In this document: piece by piece, positions 10,101 to 16,485 of the stretch
Position numbering within the stretch: the first letter of the stretch is position 1
How the letters are laid out: each line of letters opens with the position of its first letter
DNA from: a virus
Virus record (IMG/VR): IMGVR_UViG_3300025617_000041
Location: 1 to 45,080 of that record
DNA length: 45,080 nucleotides
Direction: 5' to 3' (one strand)
Translations under genes and position numbers: made by a program
Notes under the pieces: generated by a model
What the model was told of the DNA's origin: nothing
Seen by the model: the letters and a program-made list of their open reading frames with translations, nothing else
Database searches by the model: none

Positions 10101-10706
10101 AATTATTGAAAATAGCTCTGTAATTCTTGCTGAAACTCCAGCTTCGGCCGGTGCGCCTGATGTGTATTGTGTTTCGTATGTAGAATCGCCAGGATCTTGG
10201 TAGCTAGCAAAGGCTGTACCAGTCATAATATTGCTGTTGACAATTCCTTCAAGCCACTGATATGTTAATATTTCTGCTTGTCTATCACCGTCAATTTGCG
10301 GAGTATCATCGATCCAGTAAAAACTAGCAATGTATCTTGTGTTCCAGTTTCCGCCCCAACGTAAATCTTTATGGATTGCGTTTAGTACATATCCAATATC
10401 TCTTTCGCATTTATCTTGATTATATGTATAATTAAAAAATCCAGGGGCGCCTGCGTCTCGTCTATCTTCAATATAAAGTAATGTTTCTAATGTTAGAAAA
10501 TCAATATTTTCAAAAAATAAATCTGCGCCAGTTGGAAACAAACTAGCATTAGTGTCTGTTGTAATTCTAGAATTAATATAAGCAACTGCTTCTGCTTTTA
10601 AAAAGTCTTTGTTGCTATTAAGAGCACTGTATGCCGCTGGATACTTGTTACCGTTGTAACTAATACCAGGACGAAAAACGTAATTTTCTACTTTGGTCTT
10701 TGCCAT
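4137..10706 (-). CDS. Giant virion structural protein, 2189 residues, modular beta-repeat fibre/baseplate type
   Basis: No enzyme motif was seen. Two copies of a helical module with a C-x-R-D core (NYTYNQDKCERD and NYTYNQAKCERD) lie in the first 300 residues. A long beta-rich middle holds six copies of a 50-70-residue repeat ending in a Gly-rich turn and NDLxITV-like strand (for example LGGVTSTNDITITV). A Gly-Thr stretch with three GTAGGTG units lies at about 7200-7330. The C-terminal 700 residues contain MQMIGIQYSWYGAGFIDYMV and YEVTNEGPVVRLLSDVSN, which I recall as conserved in virion proteins of marine T4-like phages. It starts 3 bases after the 199-residue fibre gene, whose end supplies a GGAG ribosome site, and presumably shares its late promoter. 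A role in the baseplate or fibre periphery is inferred. Confidence 0.8.
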   Translation of the reverse strand: MAKTKVENYVFRPGISYNGNKYPAAYSALNSNKDFLKAEAVAYINSRITTDTNASLFPTGADLFFENIDFLTLETLLYIEDRRDAGAPGFFNYTYNQDKCERDIGYVLNAIHKDLRWGGNWNTRYIASFYWIDDTPQIDGDRQAEILTYQWLEGIVNSNIMTGTAFASYQDPGDSTYETQYTSGAPAEAGVSARITELFSIIYNVIENGLTALPTEVLSTYPFANYTYNQAKCERDTEYVLDAYLYDLRYGGNEKIRYVVRHYWEKDTAQIDGDRQPETETHRYLSNVIQDYIITNTEYENKLNTTVDQVIEETQFVSGTAEIIEADTLILLAVIRNGISSLPSLVEAGYTKVSFAGNYTGEDILLITNTTANTVIYNFSANTLGGTVTQEKYDDIFGDRPNEQFSTFLQKTDTVTEIHLTADTSEASASDDIQIFIEYTENGKSITTTRPFDFGTDAIERMRIAPPLSMLDADFEYGLQPTKWSAIATQRGYPSIYEVPGTELNVATITSDASETTDNIGSSIITVNTIGNHGFEAGQPITVLGLDQSVLGYARAEGSFVVITVPDGNTFTYFAKGKVGVTSGVEIQTNFAQIREGGFYTGASIGNPTFSVVSQGTSGDITTQFRTSPNTSRIAYTGIAPEVGAPISGGGLPSGTQVTGVVGGGGIVVSPGLIGTYPPGTTTVTVSNPTGVVPNLGLDDGDGNLILVEDISGSTIDLSDPTTGTLVGDVQTYTGITGSNVVGTGSEASFNVTRGSDQTYVTVEVDSGGFDYAIGDTIKVSGSDIGGTTPLNDLYITVAGADDGSTSNITTVLWRGEANPIPSQTIIGVNDSNYTTTGTGSGATFDIERGSTDYTVSLNLAGTGFASGDDIIVPGSIFNNSTSPANDVTISITSIADSYSNVAQSSTSGIGSGALWDVDKEGSTYTTVTQALLADSTIGDGYALNDTITLDGSDLGGVTSTNDITITVTEVAKVYSDLVASGSASGTLATFGIVKLGTGYSSLVIVDSGDGYAINESLTIDGALLDATSSTNDATFQVSQIEKSYTNLSQDSSTGSGTGATFNVTKNVDGTGGTYSVSVSSGGLDYNGGDEVRILGTQLDGASPANDLVMTVDAHDGAGVLESVTVTGTAGGTGGVQAVSNLAGTAGGTGFISAYTFTGTAGGTGRIFQFTNTGVANGSETFFTVSGINVATQGSGASFQVTRSAGTYSVGIEGGSEGTLYQPGNKILVPGNILDGLTPSNDLTITISSIGASGEVVLASASGTPVSGASFDLYSTILISENTVTDIPSGTVLTYEALATLEVSFTAPHGIVPGGNFITTIGSDDGTNNHNLVAGSFSATQVPSLSSLRFSARAPGNIDVANGGVEGEIYTRPDSFFVHRPFDGGVQLGTGGPQYGAQAIRQSKKYIRYQSGKGIMYTTGALFAPSYDILTIDSSSIEVGSTVTVELGDNDHGLQPGAEIRIIGCETAGYNGDYYVDDVVNERVFTYISTRRLGSKRAILSPECQVSTLRWTGAFVRSGIFDDQNGIFWEYDGESISVVQRTSTKQIAGTISINPDSNVLNGAGTRFTDQLKAGDRIVIKGMTHVISNIASQTLAYVAPDFRGVTPVAGAKASLVQDKRVKQEHFNLDKMDGNGPSGYNLDITKMQMIGIQYSWYGAGFIDYMVRGADGNFIFCHRIRNSNVNTEAYMRSGNLPVRYEVTNEGPVVRLLSDVSNTQDFLELDDITGFPESGTVYVDNEIIKYATIDTAQKRLTGLTRGSTYNLFAQGADRVYSAGATATHDARTGVVLLTNTTTPLISHWGSAFITDGGFDEDRGYIFSYAATGIEITSVRSTAFLLRLAPSVSNAVTGDLGERELLNRAQLLLQGIEVTSDGEVGGSTIQGGIIVEGVLNPQNYPINVADVAWSGLATPSQGGQPSFAQIAPGGSIDWGATTVTTTATVSGDIDTGYNYVPVLNNEFNTPLSLTSSSYNSTGPVLIGSEIYSQNPSAYTGGFAGTYFVLNVRFVNGIYDVDFQAQSGRTQATTRVNTSSTVRFLYRAFTGRTSRLLFTQASWEASGATVGTPVSSTDTNWPGGTAVSSVQKLVQGPTTFYEVTFNQTSLNDINPSDTVTFEFGEAGYAEPGETVFKFIAVPGERSELDLAQLKELTNTTLGGRGTFPNGPDVLAINIYKATGDDTAGNIVLKWGEAQA
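6900..8420 (-). repeat. Six tandem beta-repeats in the 2189-residue virion protein
   Basis: Six units share the scheme: Gly-rich linker, ATFxV strand, GxGYxxGDxIxIxG, then (L/I)xGxTPxNDLxITV. Seen endings are GTTPLNDLYITV, STSPANDVTISI, GVTSTNDITITV, ATSSTNDATFQV, GASPANDLVMTV and GLTPSNDLTITI. A single further copy (GLSPDNDLVITV) is in the protein encoded at 20128-26421. Boundaries are approximate. The units probably stack as small beta-domains along a fibre. Confidence 0.75.
9913..10436 (-). repeat. Two copies of a C-x-R-D helical module in the 2189-residue virion protein
   Basis: Copy one covers about 10310-10436 and copy two about 9913-10034. Each reads (Y/F)-T-(Y/F)-x-x-x-x-C-x-R-D, then a helix with A and D, then a G-N turn and a second helix ending in aromatic residues. 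Both are followed by the same IDGDRQ peptide. Two further copies occur in the protein encoded at 20128-26421, inserted in its beta-helix. Copies are clearly related at protein level but differ in DNA, so the duplication is old. Confidence 0.75.
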
Positions 10707-10709
10707 TCG

Positions 10710-11309
10710 TTATGCTCCAAATACCACTGCGTAAGCAATTGAGTTATTATCCACGTAGTCTTTCCTCACTAAATCACCGCCGTTTACCGGTGCTGTCCCG
10801 GAACTAGGTGCTGTTGTAAAAGCAACTGTTCCAGCAATAACGCTAGAATTAAAATTAATATTAGCGTTTGATGCAGTTAAACTTGCCGGCGACCCTTGAT
10901 CAGCTACAACATTAATAGATGTTGCTCTTAACGTTCCTGGACTTTCTGTACCAATATTTACGTTTTCTATTGCGCCTCTGGTAGTACTCTTGATTTCAAC
11001 TTTACCATCAATAATACTAATTTTGTTCTCACCGTTAGTTCTTAATCTGGTATTGCCATCAACTGTTAATCCATTTAAAGTTCCTACTGAAATTAAACTA
11101 GAGCCAATAACTGTCGGCGACAGTGTTGTTCCGCCATTAGTAAACAATGGCTGGTTTGAAATAGTAATTGTATTTGTACTAATTTCAGGAACAGAAATAC
11201 TGTTATCGAGTGTTAATGACGTAGCGGCTATATTGCCAGCGGTATTAACTAAAAATCCCGGACTCTCAAAACCTGACTTACTTTTTAATCTAGTATAATT
11301 TACTGCCAT
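10710..11309 (-). CDS. Small tail-fibre-like virion protein
   Basis: A 199-residue product of low-complexity beta strands rich in Thr, Ser, Asn and Ile. The C-terminal part ends with APVNGGDLVRKDYVDNN, the pattern of fibre proteins where a short segment ends in a NDLVxKxYVD motif before the tip. There is no signal peptide or membrane span. The ATG has an AGGAATT ribosome site, and a late promoter box (CATAAATA) lies about 20 bases upstream, between this gene and the 523-residue fibre gene. It is followed after three bases by the 2189-residue gene, so the two are probably co-transcribed. A fibre or fibre-connector role is inferred from composition and neighbours. Confidence 0.75.
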   Translation of the reverse strand: MAVNYTRLKSKSGFESPGFLVNTAGNIAATSLTLDNSISVPEISTNTITISNQPLFTNGGTTLSPTVIGSSLISVGTLNGLTVDGNTRLRTNGENKISIIDGKVEIKSTTRGAIENVNIGTESPGTLRATSINVVADQGSPASLTASNANINFNSSVIAGTVAFTTAPSSGTAPVNGGDLVRKDYVDNNSIAYAVVFGA

Positions 11310-11327
11310 TTTAATTCCTATCTAGTG

Positions 11328-11335
11328 TATTTATG
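11328..11335 (-). promoter_or_regulatory. T4-type late promoter box
   Basis: Minus strand reads GCACATAAATACACTAG; the CATAAATA box differs from the T4 late consensus TATAAATA at one base. It sits in the 29-base gap before the gene starting at 11309, at the spacing seen for the other late promoters here. Confidence 0.65.
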
Positions 11336-11338
11336 TGC

Positions 11339-12910
11339 TTATAATCTACCAACTACAATCTCTATTGTGCCTACCACTTGGGTATCACTATATCCTTCTA
11401 ATGCTTTTCCAATTACACTTCCCATCTTAGGATCTTGACTGGCAGTTGCTACACCTTCGATATCACTAACAATTAACATATCTCCTTTGGCTACTTCTCC
11501 TACTACTTTACATGGAACTCGTCCTTGTAAAGCAACAGTTACAGTATTTTCAACAGACAGTTCATTATTCATGATAAATGCTGGATTAGTTGAAACTACT
11601 CCTGCTACTTTTCTATTTCCAATACCTGTTGCCGCTGTTACTTCTTTTGGGCCTCCAAATATTAAAACCGTACCAGGTTCGTAATTATTATCGGCTTCAT
11701 ATTTCTCTGCTAAGTCAGCCCATCTTGCTGTTTGTGCTGTAGCATTTAGTGTAGAAGTATCAACATCAACTGTGATGCCGCTATTAGCATATAAGATATT
11801 TCCACTAATACTTGAAGTTCCGCTAGCCATAACTAATGGATAAGTGTTTGATGTAACAGGATTAACAATAACAGTACTGGCTGTTCCGCCACCACCACCA
11901 CCACCGCCGATAGCACTAATTGTAACAGTATCAGTTACCGAATCAGTTGTAAGAATGATGTTTGCGCCAGCAGTTAATGTTAGCTGATCTTGTTCTCTGT
12001 CAGCAATCAAACTGTCTTGTCCCGCAACAGCTACTACTCCAAAACTAGGACCTGAATTAGCTGACACTGCCGCCACCGCCTGTCCGCCGCCACCGGTTGA
12101 ATTAATTATAATTTCTTTTGTGATAGGATCTGAAGTAATATCAATATTAGATCCAGCTCTTAATGTAAGGTTATCGTTTGTACTTGATGATACAATATCG
12201 TTTTGTCCAGGTACTATAATTCTATTAAAATAATTTACTATGTCACCATCAATCTTTGTACCTTCGGGTAAATTAATAGTACTACCTGTTGCTGAAATCG
12301 GTGCGTTATTAAAGTATACAGTATCTTTTACATATAAGTTATCCCAGGTATTTGTTATACTACCTAAATTATATGTAGCGTCGGTATCAGGAACAATATG
12401 AGAATCAATTGCTGTTAATACAATGTTCGTACCGCTATTAACACCGCCGCCGCTGCCGCCTGGAGTCGGGTCAGGTTGTGTATTAGGTACTAAGAATGTT
12501 TTATTAACTGGCGGAACAAGTGTATTAATTGATCCGCTATAGCTAACATTAAAGATTGCTTTACAACCTTCAAACGCTGTAATCTTAGCTGACAGTTTGA
12601 TACTTACATAACTGTCATTAACTTCAGCACTAATATCTACAATTTCGTCATCAATAGAAGCACGGCCAAATACAGCAAAGTTAGCCTCATCTGGTCTAGC
12701 AACTACCATCACTTGTAGAGTTTCTTTTTTGTTTGAATCTACTTCGACAGTAATATTATATGTAGCACTGGCAAAATCTCCAACATACCATCTATCTATT
12801 TCAGTATCTTGAAATATAGAAGTCCAAGGCCCGTTATATAAAAACTGGCCGCCGTTTTTAAACAGTAATGTGTTGTGTACACCACGTGAAAAGAATGTTG
12901 GAAAACTCAT
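11339..12910 (-). CDS. Tail-fibre protein with poly-Gly linkers and conserved C-terminal fibre domain
   Basis: A 523-residue virion protein. The N-terminal part begins MSFPTFFSRGVHNTLLFKNG, then beta-sandwich-like strands to about residue 150. The middle holds two related units of about 60 residues (DNLTLRAGSNIDITSDPIT and DQLTLTAGANIILTTDSVT), each ended by a glycine run; the second run is eight glycines. The last 135 residues form a domain starting ARWADLAEKYEADNNYEPGT and including GVVSTNP, VALQGRVPCKV, KGDMLIVSDIEG and VIGKALEG, a C-terminal domain I recall from fibre proteins of many environmental phages. The ATG follows an AGGGATT ribosome site and a TTAAATAC late-promoter-like box, and the gene lies just beyond the carbamoyltransferase terminator, so it starts a new transcription unit. 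Tail-fibre assignment is likely; the receptor is unknown. Confidence 0.82.
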   Translation of the reverse strand: MSFPTFFSRGVHNTLLFKNGGQFLYNGPWTSIFQDTEIDRWYVGDFASATYNITVEVDSNKKETLQVMVVARPDEANFAVFGRASIDDEIVDISAEVNDSYVSIKLSAKITAFEGCKAIFNVSYSGSINTLVPPVNKTFLVPNTQPDPTPGGSGGGVNSGTNIVLTAIDSHIVPDTDATYNLGSITNTWDNLYVKDTVYFNNAPISATGSTINLPEGTKIDGDIVNYFNRIIVPGQNDIVSSSTNDNLTLRAGSNIDITSDPITKEIIINSTGGGGQAVAAVSANSGPSFGVVAVAGQDSLIADREQDQLTLTAGANIILTTDSVTDTVTISAIGGGGGGGGTASTVIVNPVTSNTYPLVMASGTSSISGNILYANSGITVDVDTSTLNATAQTARWADLAEKYEADNNYEPGTVLIFGGPKEVTAATGIGNRKVAGVVSTNPAFIMNNELSVENTVTVALQGRVPCKVVGEVAKGDMLIVSDIEGVATASQDPKMGSVIGKALEGYSDTQVVGTIEIVVGRL

Positions 12911-12932
12911 TTATTAATCCCTTGTTGTAGTG

Positions 12933-12940
12933 TATTTAAC
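12933..12940 (-). promoter_or_regulatory. Probable late promoter box (variant)
   Basis: Minus strand reads GGTTAAATACACTACAAC, sharing TAAATAC with the clearer late promoters but starting GT rather than TA. It lies between the terminator at 12950-12982 and the fibre gene starting at 12910, where a promoter is needed. Confidence 0.5.
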
Positions 12941-12949
12941 CAAAATTAA

Positions 12950-12982
12950 AGAAAAAGATAAGCCCCCAATTAAGGGGGCTTA
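12950..12982 (-). terminator. Rho-independent terminator after the carbamoyltransferase gene
   Basis: A perfect 9-bp stem (TAAGCCCCC at 12974-12982 on the minus strand pairs with GGGGGCTTA at 12959-12967) with a six-base loop is followed on the minus strand by TCTTTTTCTTT. It starts 4 bases after the stop codon of the carbamoyltransferase gene. It is the strongest terminator in the window and separates the sugar-transfer genes from the downstream fibre genes. Confidence 0.9.
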
Positions 12983-12985
12983 GTG

Positions 12986-14794
12986 CTAGTTCTTAACTGT
13001 GATTAGCTTACCGTACTCGGGCAAATACAAGTATTCAATTTCGCTTCGAACTAGCGTTTCAACAGCATTATCAAGTGTTTCGACCAAAGGATCTCCACCA
13101 AGATTAAAACTTGTGTTGAAAATGATTGGTATCTCTGTAGCATCGTAAAATGATTTAATAAGATCATAATAGTGAGGATTTTGATCCCGTTTCACCGTTT
13201 GAATTCTACAGGTACCATCTACGTGAATGATTGAAGGAATTTTTTCTTCAATACCAGGCTGGCAATTTACAGCATACATCATATGCGGTGTTTCATCCAT
13301 GCCACGTAGATCAAACCATTCGTGTACATGTTCATGAAGAATAGTACCAGCAAATGGTCTAAAGTATTCTCTATGCTTAACCTTGTTGACGTGATCTTTG
13401 CCATCAGGATCAGTTGGATCGTAGAGAATACTTCTATTTCCAAGGGCTCTTGGACCATTCTCGGAGCGACCTTGGAAAATTGTTACGATATTTCTGTTTT
13501 TAAGTAATGCTACTACGTCTTCGTTTGTAGCATCTTTTACTTCAGCATCATATTTTTCAACAACACTAGAAATATCTGAATCTGAATAATTATATTGTGG
13601 TCCTAGATACAGTGTATCTAATTTTTGAATTTCTGAACTACCTTCTTGGGCATGCCAAAACATAAGGGCGGCGCCCATAGCAGTTCCAGCATCATTTGAA
13701 ATAGGTTCAACATAAATTTCAATGCCTTCACCTTTTAATGCTTCAAGGTAATGATAGTTAGCAACACAATTAAGTCCGTAGCCACCACTAATAACAACTT
13801 TCTTTTTACCTGTCATTTCAACTGCTTTACGGATTAAATTAGTAACCTGTTCTTGTGTTTCTGTTTGACAAGCATACGCTAAGTCACGTCTGCTTTGTAA
13901 CAGAGTTACATCATCTGTTGGGTTTTCTGGCCACTCATTTAGTGCTTCATACAAGACAGAATTTACTCTACCACTAGCAGGATAAAGAGGAATAATTGCG
14001 TTTCTGTTACTAAACTCAGCAGTTCCTACTTTTTCAAACAACGGTGGAATACCATCGTTGGGTTTTCCATATGGAAATAGCCCCATAGTTTTGCCTGCTT
14101 CAATTGAACTCCAGCCGCAATACTCAGTTACACCTTCATAAGTTTTTACAATTCCGGCTCTGTCAGTTAACCATGCTTCGTGTGTTTCACCCGGCTCGCC
14201 AAATTGTTCACTTGATAAATCTGGAATATAATTAGACGAAATCGCCTCTTTTGTTCCGTAATGTTTATACAGCGTTTTAAACTCTGCTGGATAGTTACAG
14301 TCTACAATAGATTCGACTTCCCAAACCCATAGCGGTTGATTATCATAAGCCATTTGAATAAATGTGCCTGCGCCATCAACAATTAAACTAACAGCGTCAT
14401 CAAAACCAGAACGGAAAAAAGCACAAGCTGAATGAAGTTTATGATGCATATAACTTAGGTCTACTACTTGAGGATGATTATGTAAATCAACTCCTCTATT
14501 TTCAATTAAGCCCATTTTACGTGCTAGACCTGTATACACATCATCGCCTGTATAGTCAACTGTACCTGCTGTATCTTTTAACGATTGTGTATGAGCTACA
14601 ACAAGATAATCAATTTTATCTGTGTATTCTAAAATTTTCATAATAGAAGCATAAGGACCTCCATCATATTTTTGTCTAGTTAGTCGTTCTTCTTCAATAG
14701 AAAAAACAATTTCACCGTCTTTCATTAAACACACGCCGGAATTATGCCCACGTGCGATTGCCGCAATCCAACCAGTCTTTTTTATTTCTTTCAT
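12986..14794 (-). CDS. Carbamoyltransferase of the NodU/CmcH/TobZ family
   Basis: A 602-residue, apparently complete two-domain enzyme. This family transfers carbamoyl from carbamoyl phosphate, via carbamoyl-AMP, to a hydroxyl of a sugar or similar acceptor. The N-terminal Kae1-like domain has GHNSG with H17, EEERLTR (34-40), HHKLH with H117 and H121, and VDGAG with D140. These lie within a few residues of the metal ligands I recall for TobZ. Next come GWSSIEAGKTMGLFPYGKP, VVISGGYGLNCVANY and ISNDAGTAMGAAL. The C-terminal YrdC-like part has GRSENGPRALGNRSIL, KHREYFRPFAGTIL, HVDGTCRIQTV and IIFNTSFNLGGDPLV. Every recognised catalytic block is present. Its start overlaps the stop of the GT9 gene by 4 bases, so the two are coupled. 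The acceptor is probably the sugar added by that transferase; DNA-base modification is an alternative with less support. Confidence 0.92.
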   Translation of the reverse strand: MKEIKKTGWIAAIARGHNSGVCLMKDGEIVFSIEEERLTRQKYDGGPYASIMKILEYTDKIDYLVVAHTQSLKDTAGTVDYTGDDVYTGLARKMGLIENRGVDLHNHPQVVDLSYMHHKLHSACAFFRSGFDDAVSLIVDGAGTFIQMAYDNQPLWVWEVESIVDCNYPAEFKTLYKHYGTKEAISSNYIPDLSSEQFGEPGETHEAWLTDRAGIVKTYEGVTEYCGWSSIEAGKTMGLFPYGKPNDGIPPLFEKVGTAEFSNRNAIIPLYPASGRVNSVLYEALNEWPENPTDDVTLLQSRRDLAYACQTETQEQVTNLIRKAVEMTGKKKVVISGGYGLNCVANYHYLEALKGEGIEIYVEPISNDAGTAMGAALMFWHAQEGSSEIQKLDTLYLGPQYNYSDSDISSVVEKYDAEVKDATNEDVVALLKNRNIVTIFQGRSENGPRALGNRSILYDPTDPDGKDHVNKVKHREYFRPFAGTILHEHVHEWFDLRGMDETPHMMYAVNCQPGIEEKIPSIIHVDGTCRIQTVKRDQNPHYYDLIKSFYDATEIPIIFNTSFNLGGDPLVETLDNAVETLVRSEIEYLYLPEYGKLITVKN

Positions 14795-15732
14795 TTTTGT
14801 TTTTTCCCTAGTACCGTATTAACAACATAATCTTGAATAGGTCCTGTCATAGTCATAATAGTTTCATGATGTCTATCTACAGTCTCATCCATTGTAATTC
14901 TAATTGGAGAATACTGACGTTCTTCCTCACCAAAATCTACAATATTCATGTTTGAATCATTAGGATAAGAAACATTAATTGGGTATGTTGATCCTAGTAT
15001 TACAGTACTCTTTGTTCCAACAATGTGTGCTAAATGTTGACCAACACTGTCACAACCTAGGAAGTGATCAGCATACTTAATCAATCCAGCCCACTGTCGA
15101 AGGTTTAATCCTTCTGGTGAAGCAACATCGTCTTTGTATTTCTCTTGAGTTAAATCCATTTTATATTCACTCATTAAAATAACCCCAAAATTCTTTTCTT
15201 GAAATTTTCCAATAAGTGCTTTTAGATCTTTATACTCAATACTGCGTGATGTTGGATCTAAGAATGTTTCGTCAACATATTGAATCCCTCTACCAAAAGG
15301 CTGGATAACAATAATTTTTTCTTTTTTGAGTTTTTCTTTAACTTGTGTTACCATTTGACGCCCAGTAACTAGTTCTTCCTTACTCAAACGCAATGTAGGC
15401 TTATCTAAATCTCTAACACCTTGATTATTAATTTCAATATCAAATGCTTGAGCTAGACTACATTGCTGATTATAATATTCCCAAACCCTATAAGGTTCAG
15501 TACTTACAATTTGTCTTTCACGAAGTTTGTCTTCAAACAAGTTTTTGTGCATTACATCGTATGTTCTTTTATCTAAAGACGGATGCCCTTTAAAAATATC
15601 ACTTCCGCCTTCGCATACAATAATAAAGTCTTTGTCTCCCGATTCTTTTTCATATTTTTCCAATGCGGGAATAGAGCAAATCATTCGGCCTGCTCCGCCA
15701 TTTAAGAAAAATGCTTTTGATTTCTGTTCCAT
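14791..15732 (-). CDS. Glycosyltransferase, GT9 (ADP-heptose:LPS heptosyltransferase) type
   Basis: A 313-residue GT-B fold enzyme. The N-terminal acceptor-domain loop is NGGAGRMICSIPALE (11-25), matching the GGxGDxxxxxPxLxxL start of GT9 heptosyltransferases with Arg in place of Asp. The middle has QPFGRG (144-149). The nucleotide-sugar site is YADHFLGCDSVGQHLAHIVG (220-239), the family's D-S/T-x-x-x-H-L-A block, followed by VILGSTYP. Family members move heptose from ADP-heptose to lipopolysaccharide core; related proteins glycosylate adhesins. The hldE-hldD operon elsewhere in the window would supply this donor. The ATG has a GGAG ribosome site, and the gene follows a 78-base gap with an inverted repeat. 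It is coupled to the carbamoyltransferase by an ATGA overlap. Fold assignment is good; donor and acceptor are inferred. Confidence 0.82.
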   Translation of the reverse strand: MEQKSKAFFLNGGAGRMICSIPALEKYEKESGDKDFIIVCEGGSDIFKGHPSLDKRTYDVMHKNLFEDKLRERQIVSTEPYRVWEYYNQQCSLAQAFDIEINNQGVRDLDKPTLRLSKEELVTGRQMVTQVKEKLKKEKIIVIQPFGRGIQYVDETFLDPTSRSIEYKDLKALIGKFQEKNFGVILMSEYKMDLTQEKYKDDVASPEGLNLRQWAGLIKYADHFLGCDSVGQHLAHIVGTKSTVILGSTYPINVSYPNDSNMNIVDFGEEERQYSPIRITMDETVDRHHETIMTMTGPIQDYVVNTVLGKKQK

Positions 15733-15748
15733 TTGTACTCCAAGAATA

Positions 15749-15794
15749 TAGGTCCGATGCTAATATATATTTTAATATAAAAGTACCGGACCTA
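15749..15794. repeat. 8-bp perfect inverted repeat around an AT-rich spacer
   Basis: TAGGTCCG at 15749-15756 and CGGACCTA at 15787-15794 are exact reverse complements separated by 30 bases that are almost only A and T and contain a further TATATT-TT-AATATA dyad. It fills most of the 78-base gap ahead of the GT9 gene. On the minus strand the 3' arm ends 8 bases before the GGAG ribosome site. No canonical late box was seen inside it. It could be an attenuator, an mRNA-processing hairpin or a protein-binding dyad. Confidence 0.6.
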
Positions 15795-15810
15795 GATCTG
15801 GATCAAATGA

Positions 15811-16461
15811 TTATTGTATTGTTGGTAAATCTACTGGAAAAGGAATTTTCCAATGTGCGTGATCAGCATACTTTGTTGGAATACTGCGTAACCACGATAC
15901 ATGTTCTCTTAGTGCAGCATCATCTTCATCAGTATAATCTGTTTCGTCACTATCAAGGTTTGCTTCAAGTTCATCCGCATAATTAGCCCACTGTAGAAGC
16001 GTATCTTCTCTAGTGTTAGCATGTTGTCTAAGTTCAGGGCCGCTAAAAGTATTATTAGCTGGATTCCAAACTACTGATTCATTGTAACACACTTGACCAA
16101 TAACACCACTGTCATCATAAGTGTAATTAAACGTAAATGTTTCACCATCTGCGTCTGTTAGTTCTTCTGAAATGTCTTCAATTTCTTCATGCGAGTAACA
16201 ATGAGTAAAGTATGCAGCAATCTTTGGATGATCCTTTGCTTGAACAGCAATATGATAATGGCCATCTTCAATTTGATTTTCCATGTTTAGCTCGGCTTCT
16301 GTTTCACCAGCCATTTCTAAGTTTCTTACTTTGTGTGTGTTATTTTCAACACAAAAGCATAACCATTTTGGACCGTCATACGTACAATTTACCGTTTTGT
16401 TTAACTCGGTAGTATTTAAGTATGGTCCATCTGGTAGTGTAAATGTAAATTGTTTAATCAT
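15811..16461 (-). CDS. Hypothetical protein, possible tail-fibre assembly factor
   Basis: A 216-residue acidic protein (many Asp and Glu) without signal or membrane segments. The N-terminal 140 residues are beta-rich and contain FTFNYTYDDSGVIGQVCYN. The C-terminal 75 residues are helical (LLQWANYADELEANLD, then DDAALREHVSWLRSIPTKYA) and end with a Trp-Lys-Ile-Pro-Phe-Pro segment. That helix-plus-W-x-x-P ending resembles C-terminal parts of phage tail-fibre assembly chaperones, which have a conserved Trp-Arg-x-x-Leu-Arg region followed by a proline-rich end. It directly follows the three Cys-rich putative adhesins, the position in which fibre chaperones or adhesin assembly factors are often found. 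The gene has a GAGG ribosome site. Its function is only a suggestion; I do not recognise the family with certainty. Confidence 0.6.
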   Translation of the reverse strand: MIKQFTFTLPDGPYLNTTELNKTVNCTYDGPKWLCFCVENNTHKVRNLEMAGETEAELNMENQIEDGHYHIAVQAKDHPKIAAYFTHCYSHEEIEDISEELTDADGETFTFNYTYDDSGVIGQVCYNESVVWNPANNTFSGPELRQHANTREDTLLQWANYADELEANLDSDETDYTDEDDAALREHVSWLRSIPTKYADHAHWKIPFPVDLPTIQ

Positions 16462-16477
16462 TTTCTATCCTCTACAT

Positions 16478-16485
16478 TATTTAGT
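16478..16485 (-). promoter_or_regulatory. Possible weak late promoter box
   Basis: Minus strand reads ACTAAATAATG just before the gene starting at 16461. It matches six of eight bases of TATAAATA and is at the right distance, but lacks the C after the box seen in the better sites. Confidence 0.3.

Noticed and set aside
12986-14794. Carbamoyltransferase as part of a DNA hypermodification pathway
   Set aside because: No base-modifying partners (thymidylate synthase-like, kinase, PLP or aminotransferase genes) are nearby, while a glycosyltransferase is directly coupled to it. Not excluded, but less supported.
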